A stretch of DNA of 63,444 nt, from contig NC_049985.1 in NCBI RefSeq assembly GCF_000003815.2, positions 16,677,751-16,741,194 of the forward strand, given 5' to 3'. This stretch comes from Branchiostoma floridae (taxonomy: Eukaryota > Chordata > Leptocardii > Amphioxiformes > Branchiostomatidae). The position numbers were made by a program, and so were the translations under genes. The notes beneath the pieces are model-generated. The model saw only the letters and a program-made list of their open reading frames with translations, ran no database searches and was not told the DNA's origin. Numbering within the stretch: position 1 is the stretch's first letter; each line of letters starts with the position of its first letter. Below, piece by piece: positions 10,001-21,500 of the stretch.

Positions 10001-12236
10001 TTTATGATTCAAGATGGCGTCGATTGATTGCTTTAGAAATCAGATTTGTCTGTATTGCAGTCGGGTTAGTATAATAGCGAGATGTTCGTACGATTTTGAT
10101 GTGGGAGATGGCTCAAGCAGTCGACAAGGAGCCTTTTCCACAAAAAGACATGATTTTATATCGCACCTGCATGACTATCTCAGGACTACAATCAGTTTAT
10201 GATCGTACGACAATCGCACGATGAATGTGGCAAGACATAGCAAGACAAAGTCAAGACAGCTGCAGGACAAACAAAACGCAGGATTACGAAGTTTTACCTG
10301 CCCGGGTGACGTACAAAGCGTTGGGTATACTCGCAGCGGCGTCCGCAATTGACCGCCAATCAGTCTGTGGCTGCTGCGTAGGTGTGGTGCCTGGAGGTAG
10401 ATAACAAATTAACATGGTAATCGCTGAACAATGTTATGAAATCAAAACAAAGCATTATATCATTTTCTTAAATATGATCATCATCCTTAATTTCACAAAT
10501 ATATATTCATTAAACCTATGACAGCATTATTCTATTAACAACACTAGAGTTCCACGAAGCACATACCTTCGCCAATCAAGGGTTGTTATGGAGAATGCCT
10601 TTATCAATGACTTAAAGGTTTTATAGCTTCTCCGCACTCACACACTGAGCCCGCTGCAGTACCGACGGAAGATACCGGGCAAACCATTTTCAAACTCAAC
10701 CTTTGTTTCTGCGACCGCTACTCAAGACCAAGTACATGTGTATCATGAAGATCCATCAATAAGTTCTCCAGTTATACTGTTGATCTACATAAAGACTCAC
10801 CTAACACTATGGCTTAAGCCTTAACCAAAAGTTTAATCTTGGCAAAGGGAATGAAAAGGCCACAAACCACCAAGCTTCCACTTTTCCCTGTCACATAAGC
10901 ATCACCAAAATAAGGGGGAAAACACCCCTTGACATAAAAATGGAGAAACCCCTTCCCATAGTGCACAAACAAACAACATGGCACTTGCAAAGTGAGAACT
11001 AATAAACAATGTGTTAGCAACAATAACATCTATGTTTTGCTGGCACAAATATGTCATGAACTACACAAGTCTGGAGCACAGATGTAGTTAAGTAGACACT
11101 GAGCACTGACCGTCCAGAAAAGAGGTCGATTGAAGGTTTTACACATTCTTCTAATTATTATGTAAATTAAGCCCTGATTTGCATACAATACATTTCAGGA
11201 TTTTAATCATTACCTTTGGTACGTACATACCAAAAATAATGCAAATCCACCAAGCCCTGCTTGATTTACTCTCTTCCAAAGATGACAACAAAATCGCCCA
11301 CTGCAGTTCAAAACAAGCCGGGGGCCAAAACTTACACGACTTACTCCCTACCCAAAGACGTATCCACTAGCCAAAAATCCTCAACCTGCCACTTCAGGAT
11401 AACTTTAACGCCAACTTTGACGCTCCGCTGCAGTACCGCAACTTGTCGCCAGGACGCCCATAATCGAACTTGACCATCGTTTTCCAAACCCCTAAATAAT
11501 TACCAAATATAATGCAAAACGATTTACAGCGTCAAAAGTTATCTTGTACGCAAATACACACACACACACACACTCACCCCGCTGCACTCACGACAGAAAG
11601 TGCCAGAATTACCATTTTCGTACAAAACCTTGGTATACGCAAACTCAAATACCAAATATCGTGACATTCCATCCACAGCTGCTCGAGTTATATAACTTAC
11701 ATATTGGGACACCCGAAAATTTTCTAACCAAAATATAACCTTCTTGGCGAAGGTAACAAACGTGATTGCGGCAAGTTGACACCCTTCTCCTGTTATTGTA
11801 TATTGCACCATCAAAAAACATTCCTCAGACTCGAGTGTTTCGTCATATGGTAATCCAAATATGACTGGTGCTGATGCCACAATAAGCGCAGTGGCAAGTA
11901 TAGAAACTATAGTATCGGGGTTCGGGCAAAATATGATTTGGAGAGGAAAACATTGCTTAATCATCGCGGTCACATGAAATTGCATGATATCACAACAAGT
12001 TCGTGGATGAATGTTAGACATCCAGGTAATATGATACGCCAAAAAGCAGTTACTCAAGCCATTGGACTGACGAAAACCATCACATGGCTGTCTGAAACAT
12101 CTAACCGTTTTCCAAAACATATCCAGTTGCTTGTCAATGAGTAACTGCTTTTTGGCGTATCACAACTGGTATTTTCTTTTAAGGGTTTTCTTTTACCTGT
12201 GTCATCAGTTTGGGACTGCTGCTGATCTTCCTGCAT
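7055..12236 (-). CDS. Type II transmembrane C-type lectin with coiled-coil neck (frameshifted)
   Basis: Minus-strand exons: 12236-12197, 10390-10298, 9626-9531, 8658-8519, 8193-7879, 7452-7055. Exon 1 starts MQEDQQQSQTDDT. Exons 2 and 3 are near-identical cytoplasmic repeats (ASIPNALYVTRA), both phase 1-1. Exon 4 holds basic RRRALCDFIRSYRIR followed by the membrane helix VGIAVLLTLVVLGFATLTF. Exon 5 is a heptad-rich neck (LKRD, VDTL repeats). Exon 6 is a full CTLD with four conserved Cys, the motif GQPDN and WAD where Ca-binding lectins have WND; it ends FICQSVPGTYL. QPD suggests galactose-type specificity, but the changed Ca ligands make sugar binding uncertain. Summed exon length is 2 over a multiple of three: a CG dinucleotide is inserted near 8079-8082 in the neck. 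It is a pseudogene, a variant or an assembly error. The intact frame would give about 359 aa. Confidence 0.8.
8945..10440. repeat. ~0.8-kb tandem duplication carrying lectin exon 2/3
   Basis: Positions about 8945-9670 and 9747-10440 are homologous (for example GATTGCTAAGAT at 8946 and 9747, GTTTTACCTGCCCGGG at 9524 and 10291). Each copy holds one cytoplasmic exon of the lectin and a remnant of a TACGATTTTGATG-type MITE. Offsets of 767-801 bp show indels since duplication. Confidence 0.9.
10441..12196. other. Lectin intron 1
   Basis: Repeat-derived intron. The 11200-11470 stretch resembles the dispersed repeat with CTTTGACGCT..GCTGCAGTACCG and a CA-rich tail at 11556-11575. No exon is supported. 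Open frames at 11539-12120 on the minus strand and 11179-11473 on the plus strand show no domain. Confidence 0.45.
12032..12162. repeat. Perfect 25-bp inverted repeat, 81-bp loop
   Basis: The arms 12032-12056 (starts TGATACGCCAAAAAGC) and 12138-12162 are exact reverse complements. They lie in lectin intron 1, about 35 bp past the donor of exon 1. Probably the ends of a very short MITE; the intron RNA could form a long hairpin. Confidence 0.85.
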
Positions 12237-14467
12237 GGTGCGACTTGTCAGGTTTCTGGACAGCAAAAAAAATACACGTCCAGTGTCCGGCGGTGTCCGA
12301 AACACAATGGCGAAATCAGAGACCAAAGATGAAAGAAAATCATATTGAGTGGGTGGCAAAGAGCGCACGTCTTATTCGAGACAAGACGTGCAGACACATA
12401 ATTGTTATTCTTTGTTTGTTCGATACATATTGAAAAAGATATATCGAAAACAATCTTTAAAGACATTCTACCTGTTTGATCATTTTTGAAAACTATTAGA
12501 TATATTGAATTCGTTTATACATGCCAATTGTAAAAAACAGGAATACAGTCAAAACATGCGAAATTGTTTCGTTACTCGCTTACGTTTGAAAATTCACAGA
12601 TTCTGCAAGAAGGGTCTGCACTCATGAAAGACCCAAGTGGCAAAACATGGTTAGTGCTACAGTGTCGGTATACCCCTGTCACATTTGGTGAAAATCTATC
12701 GGACGACGATTCTGCGGCAACCGCCCGAGCCTCGCGCGCCTATAATAATAACTTTATTGCACAACAATTGTACAAGGTACAAAGTATGGCTTATATGTGA
12801 CAGGGACGGCTTTCAGGTGAAAAATAAGCGCAACCCTCTGTCGATCTTAAATATGGACGATCTTCCATCGATACGCCCGAAGATCGTGGATAATGTGACA
12901 GGCGTATTAAGAGTTGTCAGAGGTGTCCCAGCCCCTTTCCCAGCTGTGATGGCTGCAGAAATACAACTTGTGAAATACTGGCATCGTTTAGCTAAGTTAC
13001 ATTAAGATGCTCTAATAAGAGAGTCATATGACACTGCTATATTCAGAGAACATGGTTGGATTTTCTATGTAAAAAATATCCTCAACTACCACGGTTTTGG
13101 ACACTGTATATGGCTGAACCTAAAGTAATTACCATATAGAAACAATCACCACTCAACTACAGCAACGTGTATATGATATATCAGTACAAAACTGGCATTG
13201 CACTATTCGAAGCAATTACAAACATCCTTTCTTTCTTCCTTGAACAAGCATTATAAGCAAGAAACTAAATTACATTTAAACCATAAAGAGCCTTGACGTA
13301 CGTAGGGCCATCACAAAACACAGAATTGACTGTCGCAAATTACGTATGGAAACCGAGAGATTCCCAAAAGGTCCTATCGACCAGTTTGTCCATCTTACTA
13401 ATACATTATCATCATCATCATCATCATTGTTATTATTACAATTATCATTTTACTAATACATCATCATCATTATTATTGTAATTATCATTATTTTACTAAT
13501 ACATGACAGGTCTTCCATAGCTTTCTAACAATTCGTACTACAATTACGAGTGTCATCACGATTATTTGAGGTTTTCTATATATATAGATGACCCTCTTTG
13601 GCAATTACAACATCGTAGGGAAAGTGTATATTCAATTATTCACTCAGTAATGTCATTGAAAAGGGACCTAATTCTAACCACTAATTCATAAACCACCCTA
13701 GCCCCTTATAGTAGTCTCAGTTATTATCTTATCTCAATTTACATTACTATTATTATTTGATTATCCTTTTGTATCATTATCACATCCTATGTGTCACTTT
13801 TCTTTGTTAATTATTGACTATCATACATTTTGTTTAGTATAGAGGAAGAGGGCATGCATGTACTACAGGTTCCAATTATGTTTTGTTTTATTCAGATGTA
13901 TCGATGACTATCATTATTATTATTTTTGCTATATGATTTATATGCTTTCAAATACTGTTTGTTTCAATACTTCAGTTCAAATTGTATTTGATTTACTATG
14001 ATTTTGCTCGACCTCCGACCTCTCCCACTCCGTTTTTGAGTTGATATTACCAAGTTTCTGTTAATTCAATTGGACATTTTGTTGTATATATAAGAACTAA
14101 GTTGATTTATTTTATTTTACTTCACGTATGAAAATCACTGTTTTTCAGTTTACTTTTGCTTTCTGTTATTTCAAAGTTATAATTTGTATAATTTGTACAT
14201 TTCTGTTGCAATTATTTCTGTATTGTTTTAATGTGGACTCCAGGAAGACTAGTGTATTTCACTAATGGAGATCTAAATAAACCAAACCAAACCAAACAAG
14301 CTGTTTACGGTTTTCCCCTCCTCCTCCTGCACCTGTTTTTATGCATTCCTTTCTGTATTGTTTTATGCACTTTGTTGTGCGAATAAATAAACAAACAAAC
14401 AAACAAACTTAAACTTGAGCTTGTTCGTAATACAGACCAATCAGAAATACTATTTAGTTTTTAAACA
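12237..14467. other. Intergenic region between lectin and NHL genes
   Basis: Contains the lectin promoter side, a retroposon tail-like motif (AATAATAACTTTATTGCACAA near 12745), ATC/ATT-rich simple repeats (about 13400-13500 and 13730-13930) and a LINE-tail-like end with ACTAATGGAGATCTAAATAAAC and AAACC/AAAC runs at 14255-14408. AATAAA on the minus strand near 14105 may serve the NHL gene. No gene seen. Confidence 0.45.
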
Positions 14468-15513
14468 TTACGGAAATACTGTTCCGCGTGGAAAGATGAT
14501 GACTGTGTTGTTATACACACAGGTCACCACCAACTGTCCATCCGGTCCTACAGCGATTCCCCATGGTCGTTCGATGACAGCGACGGTTCGGACGAATTCT
14601 CCAAGGTTTGTAAACATGGCTACCCGTCCGTTACTTTCGCTTGCTATGAGGATGTGCCCCGTCTTGTCCTTACAAATACCAGCTGGGTGATATATCTGAC
14701 CCTCAAGAAAGCCACGAAAGATCCCACGGTCGCGAAATCTGAACAGTAAATGCCCAGTGTTATTATACACATAAACATGAGATCGCATGTAGTCCGTTAG
14801 AAAAATGTTTCCCTCGTTGTCTAGTGTTATGTATGAGACTGATATCCGGATCCGTTCGACCTCATGAGTCCAATATATCGTTCCGTTTGGTTGGAAGATG
14901 GAAACGTAATCATTTTTAACCAGGATCCTCTTGTTCCGCCTGTCGACAGCAATGCTACGGTAAAAACTTCGACCCGGTACATCGAATTTTGTAACAGGCA
15001 AACCGTCCTTACGGTATTGTACTACACAGCCATCTTCGTTTTTGATTCTATGAGACTGTTCCCCCACTATCCACAGATAGCCTTCCCAATCAATGGCAAT
15101 GTCGTGAGGGAACATTAGTGGCTCATTTTTAACCGGCACAACCGTTGAGAAAAGGCGCAGATAGGTCCCGTTCATGTCATAGACTTGAACTCGTCGGTTT
15201 TCCAGATCAGTCACAAAAATCTCGCTATCAGCAGACACGGCCACTCCATAGTTGTGCCAAAACTTTCCCGGCTCTGTTCCTTCTCCACCAACAACGATTT
15301 TCGCGCTGTGAGTTTCTGAAAAAAAGGGTTACAGTGTTGCATTACATGAAATCTAATCCTCGTTTTATGTCATGGTTGTAACAATTGCCACTTTTTATTT
15401 CAGTTCTGTGACATTGGAGATACTGATATTGTCGTTCTACTTTAGAGATTGGGTGAGAATGTCGTCATAGTTGTTTGAAGTTGTTGACATCGTACATAAT
15501 AAACATCCAAACA

Positions 15514-15544
<31 letters not shown>

Positions 15545-18500
15545 GCGCGCATAGGGCAATATAAGAAAGGCATTGCTCTGAGGACAACACTAAATGTACA
15601 AGAACGTGCTCTTCCTCAACAACTTGAGTATTAAATAAAGTTACCTTCTGAGTTGGAGGCGGTTGGTACCGTGGCACCCCGTGAGCTGTAGGAGGCCGGT
15701 GGTACCGTTGCACCCCGTGAGCTGTAGGAGGCCGGTGGTACCGTGGCACCCCGTGAGCTGTAGGAGGCCGGTGGTACCGTTGCACCCCGTGAGCTGTAGG
15801 AGGTCGGTGGTACGGCGGTACCCCGTGAGCTGTAGGAGGCCGGTGGTACGGCGGTACCCCGTGAGCTGCAGGAGGCCGGTGGTACCGTGGCACCCCGTGA
15901 GCTGTAGGAGGGCGGTGGTACCGTGGCACCCCGTGAGCTGTAGGAGGGCGGTGGTACCGTGGCACCCCGTGAGCTGTAGGAGGCCGGTGGTACGGCGGTA
16001 CCCCGTGAGCTGTAGGAGGGCGGTGGTACGGCGGTACCCCTTGAGCTGTAGGAGGCCGGTGGTACCGTGGCACCCCGTGAGCTGTAGGAGGCCGGTGGTA
16101 CCGTGGCACCCCGTGAGCTGTAGGAGGCCGGTGGTACCGTGGCACCCCGTGAGCTGTAGGAGGCTGATGGCAGTACTGTTACACCCTGTGAAATGTAGAG
16201 GGCTGGTGGTACCGTGACAGCCTTTGACCTGTAGGCGGCTGGCTGCCATGTAGCTCCTGGATCACCGGTAGAATTCATCTGTGATTGAAAAACAAATTTC
16301 AAATCATACGCTGTGATTTTCTACCGGTGGAGGCACTAGTCATGATTAATTAATGATAGGTATGGTAATCGCTAGCCGCCATGCTAGATAGAATGGCACC
16401 TCATATGAGGATGAACTGAACTGAACTGAACTGATGGTAATCGCGAAGCCAGCTTTTCATAGAAGGGGTTATAAAGTTCATGACAAGTTTAAGAATTTCC
16501 CTGAACATTGCTTATGGTTATGTGCTGGCCTTGATCACAGTGTCCACCGGTTGTTGTTTCTCTAGATCTACTTGTGTACTTAGTACTTAAACTAGAAATG
16601 AGGTTCTGCATCACGAAATACGGACATGTTTTATGTTTTAGTGTAATAAATGTACGTCTAAATTGTACGAAGATTGAAGCTGTAGGACTAGGAGTAAACA
16701 TTATATATTAAGTACTCTTTATGACAGGTTGTTATGTTTTGTAATTAATGATCTACATTTCTGGTGGTGAAATAGAATTTTGGCTGCGATCTGGTAGAAT
16801 TCCCAGATTGTGCTTCAATTAGCATCTAGCAACTCAGTGTCCATCTATAACGGTACCGGAGCGTTAGATTTGTCACCAGTCAATGGCGATGCGTTTGAAA
16901 TTGATTCCACGAACCTGTGAGAAGGTGACTTAACATCAGGGCACAACCCGCCGTACGTGCAAATACGTGCTGTCTACGTGCCAAAACGTGGGCAAAACGT
17001 GAGATCCGTAAGTGGTAAGTATCGCCTCCGTACGAACTCATAGGGATTCCGACGGATTTTGGAGCACGGATGCGCGCCGCAGAACTTAACGTGCAGGCAA
17101 AACTATGTGCCATCGGGAAGCGGATTCACCCCTCGTACGTGCCAGTACGGGCGACGCGCCTGCCCTGTACAGTTCGGAACGTTTTCAGAAATACGTGGCG
17201 GACGTGGCCTCCCCCAAAAAACGTACGGACAAATTGCAAGTAAAGCGGGTTGTGCCCTTAGCTTAACCGAATGTACCTCTGCTTTAATCTCCGGGGTGGA
17301 AGTAAGATACATGATGACCGTAACTACTACCCAGCACAAAGATGCTACGGCAACGTTGGCGAAGACAGCACGGAACAGACACGAGCAGCGGAGCGTCTTC
17401 TCGCAGCCCCTACGTGTTGGTTGATTGCTAGTGTCTGCCTCGACGTCATCTGAAAGAACAGCAAGAGATAGCTCGTACCTAATAAAATGATAAGATAGCA
17501 CCTAGATCTGCTGCAATAGATGCATAATGGCGCACAGTTCAAATTGGTCAACATCTAGCTGTATTAAAGATCAAATGAGGCATCATGACAAATGTATGAT
17601 TTGCTATTTTGTTTTGATTATAAAGTCTCTTAACCCTTAAACTGCCAGAGTTTCAGCACTATAAAATGCCGGTGCCACACATAGACGGCTCACCACAAAA
17701 CTTTGAGCCGACAGTGCCCGGCTGCGAAATCTAAGAATATACAGAAACAGACAACAGCAGCTACTGAAGGCAATAACCCAAATCAATCATATGGAAAATT
17801 AGTTCCTTTAAAGAATCACATTGTTGTTTAAAAATTGTTCTTAATAGAGAGATTTTTGTACAGTTGCTTTCAACATGTTCCCTGCTATGACTAAAACATT
17901 CTTTTATTTGAAATAGCTCAAACAAGTATTATCTGAAATCCCCATCCATGAATCAAATGGCTATATGATTTCAAGAACATAATACATGAAATGGATATAA
18001 AATTGGCTGAAACTGTGATAAATTATTAGCCACATTTTATTATATATTCTTCAGCACCGTTTACGTGATATGATTGAAGACTTATATATTCTATTGACTT
18101 ACTTATACGTGACTTATGAACCTCTTCAAAGATAAACATTGCTATGCGGCATAGTCTATTTTTTGTAGAATTCAAATAAAGGGGTGTACCTTCTTCAGCT
18201 TGTCGCAAGGCACCTGGCACATATGTTGGACAGTCTGCCAAATTTANNNNNNNNNNNNNNNNNNNNNNNNNNNNNNNNNNNNNNNNNNNNNNNNNNNNNN
18301 NNNNNNNNNNNNNNNNNNNNNNNNNNNNNNNNNNNNNNNNNNNNNNNNNNNNNNNNNNNNNNNNNNNNNNNNNNNNNNNNNNNNNNNNNNNNNNNNNNNN
18401 NNNNNNNNNNNNNNNNNNNNNNNNNNNNNNNNNNNNNNNNNNNNNNNNNNNNNNNNNNNNNNNNNNNNNNNNNNNNNNNNNNNNNNNNNNNNNNNNNNNN

Positions 18501-21500
18501 NNNNNNNNNNNNNNNNNNNNNNNNNNNNNNNNNNNNNNNNNNNNNNNNNNNNNNNNNNNNNNNNNNNNNNNNNNNNNNNNNNNNNNNNNNNNNNNNNNNN
18601 NNNNNNNNNNNNNNNNNNNNNNNNNNNNNNNNNNNNNNNNNNNNNNNNNNNNNNNNNNNNNNNNNNNNNNNNNNNNNNNNNNNNNNNNNNNNNNNNNNNN
18701 NNNNNNNNNNNNNNNNNNNNNNNNNNNNNNNNNNNNNNNNNNNNNNNNNNNNNNNNNNNNNNNNNNNNNNNNNNNNNNNNNNNNNNNNNNNNNNNNNNNN
18801 NNNNNNNNNNNNNNNNNNNNNNNNNNNNNNNNNNNNNNNNNNNNNNNNNNNNNNNNNNNNNNNNNNNNNNNNNNNNNNNNNNNNNNNNNNNNNNNNNNNN
18901 NNNNNNNNNNNNNNNNNNNNNNNNNNNNNNNNNNNNNNNNNNNNNNNNNNNNNNNNNNNNNNNNNNNNNNNNNNNNNNNNNNNNNNNNNNNNNNNNNNNN
19001 NNNNNNNNNNNNNNNNNNNNNNNNNNNNNNNNNNNNNNNNNNNNNNNNNNNNNNNNNNNNNNNNNNNNNNNNNNNNNNNCACAACCTTCTTTTGATTCTT
19101 TCGTAGGCGATTCAGCAACTATCATTCGTCTTCATCAATGCAGAATGTAACAAAACATTTTCGGTGTGATGTGAGCTAGCCAGAGGCAGAGATATAGTTC
19201 GCATCGCACCGATAATGTTTTGTTTCATTCTGCATTGATGAAGACGACAGATAGTCGCTGAAACGTCTACGGAAGAATAAAAAGAAGGTTGTGAAACGAA
19301 GAAGACTTTGTTCGATTGATCTACCAACCTGATGAAACTATTTACGGAGGGAGACAATTCTTTACCTTTCATACTCAGTCTGATACAAAGTCATTTTAGT
19401 ACGCAAAAATATATTCAAGACTTTAAATTGCTTGAAGCTGAAGAAACATGCTTTGATAAAGCAATGATAGAACCGCCAGCGATAAAAACTGTGACAAGAG
19501 TTCGGAGACCTCATATTTCCATGAAATATTATGATATATGCGAATGACTTACACATCTACATAATCTATGCTTGGTTATATATTACTGGTATGTATGTTC
19601 AAACGTTTTCTCATCAACTGTCCCTAGATAATGGTAAGCTAAGATTTTACAAAAGTGTTAAATCCGAATCCGTATTATCCTATTTACTTCTCTTAGTTCT
19701 TGAGACTGTATATGCAATTAGCTTAGTTCTTGAGACTGTATATGCAATTAGCCCTCGGGCATGATTTTGCAAATAAAACACTTATATACCCCTTTAACTA
19801 ACAGGTCAAAATGTTGACAGTTCAATCATTTACTAGTTATGAGAAGTATAGCACTATTGAATTTATCATGCACATAAATTAAATAAACTAAATGTACCGT
19901 CTACATCTGCAGAAGGTTGACGTCCATAGTTTCCTTCGTTACCTGTCTGACGTAGGTTGTCGACGTCATCGTCGTTGTCGTACACGTGGCTGTCAGCATC
20001 GTCCAGGCAATCGTCGGTAACAGCGCTTTTAACTGTAGTGTCCTCATCTTCTATGGGAGGTGCTCTCGGGTCTATGTCATCAAACAGACAATTCTTTACA
20101 TTTATACTGATACGGGTAAAAGCGGAGTCATTTTAGTATGCCAAAAATATATTTTTAAGACTTTAAATTGCTTGAAGCTGAAGAAACATGCTTTTTCCCG
20201 GTTTCTTTGTTGTCTTCCTTGTCGAAGGTCCTTGAGAAAATAGTTTACAAACATTTGTACAACCACCTTACACAGAACAGCCTTCTTTATCGATTACAAT
20301 CAGGTTTTATACGTGGTGATTCCACTGTTCGGCAATTGGTATACTTTACACATGTAATTCTTGAAGCATTGGACTCGGGGAGGGAGGTTCGTTCTGTTTT
20401 CTTGGATTTCTCAAAGGCCTTCGACAAAGTATGGCATACAGGCCTAGTCTATAAGTTACAAAAAAATGGTATCGAAGGCCCCCTTATAAATTGGTTATAT
20501 AGTTACCTCCAAAATCGATTTCAACGTGTTGTTATCGACGGCCAGTCGTCTAACTGGTGCGGCATTTCTGCCGGCGTCCCCCAGGGTTCCGTTCTGGACC
20601 CTTTACTTTTTTTAGTTTACATTAACGATATTGTTGAAGGACTTGCCTCCCAGCCTATGCTATTTGCTGATGATAGCTCTCTGCTCCAAGTTATTGATAA
20701 CCCAATTAACGACGCACTTTCGCTTAATTCAGATTTGGAAAAGATTCATTTATGGTCCACCAATTGGTTAATGGAACTAAACCCTGCTAAAACTGAAGAA
20801 ATGTGCTTTACCTCCAAAAGACTTTATCCGGTCCATCCCCCTCTTTTTCTTAATAAAATCATGATTAAGTCAGTTTCTAGTCACAAGCATATTGGAGTTA
20901 TTTTTAGCTCCAATATGTCTTGGCATCAACACATTGAAAGCATTGTCACCAAAGCCTCTAAAAGTGTCCAATTATTTAGTGTTTTAAAATTCAAATTATC
21001 CCGTCAGGTTCTAGAAAAAATATACAAGTCCTTTATACGTTCTTTGTTAGAATATGCTGACATTGTTTGGCACGGGTGCACAATTGAGGAATCAAATCTC
21101 GTCGAAAGAATTCAGTATCACTGTTCCCTCATTGTGACCGGTGCAATAAAGGGTCATCATATTCTGCCACTCGTAAAGAACTCGGCTGGGAGTCATTGTC
21201 CGACAGGCGTCATATTCACCGCCTATTACTATTTTACAATATTGTTAACGGACTGACTCGTGAATACCTTACCACTTTACTTCCTTATGCAATTACGGTG
21301 ATATGTAATTATGATTTGAGAAACAGCAGAAACTTGAGACCTATTAGATTTTCGACTGACCGCTTTGGAAAGTCCTTTACTCCTTATTCCATCACTGCTT
21401 GGAACAACTTGGACTTAACTCTTCGTACACTCGATTTCTCGAAATTTCGAGAACATCTTTTTAAAACGATACGCCCTCCCAAATTCAGCCATTTTAGCTT

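Larger units (their letters stand above)
17450..19897. other. Intron 2 of the NHL gene
   Basis: Repeat-derived intron. Near 17632 TTAACCCTTAAACTGCCAG looks like a piggyBac-type left end with no partner seen. It also holds an 832-N gap, a hairpin retroposon and the first copy of a local duplication. No exon seen. Confidence 0.5.

Noticed and set aside
15641-16249. Open frames reading GVPRYHRPPTAH, LTGCHGTTGLLQ and, on the plus strand, PVSCRRPVVPWH
   Set aside because: Shadows of the 36-bp minisatellite. Splice phase from the flanking exons selects only the SSRGATVPPASY frame.
17103-17276. Minus-strand frame continuing past NHL exon 3 (CPYVFWGRPRPPRISENV)
   Set aside because: This is translated TACGTG-rich MITE. 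The same peptide appears at the other copies, and a donor ends the exon at 17277.
18026-19150. Five long frames across the N-gap
   Set aside because: They consist almost entirely of N translated as X.
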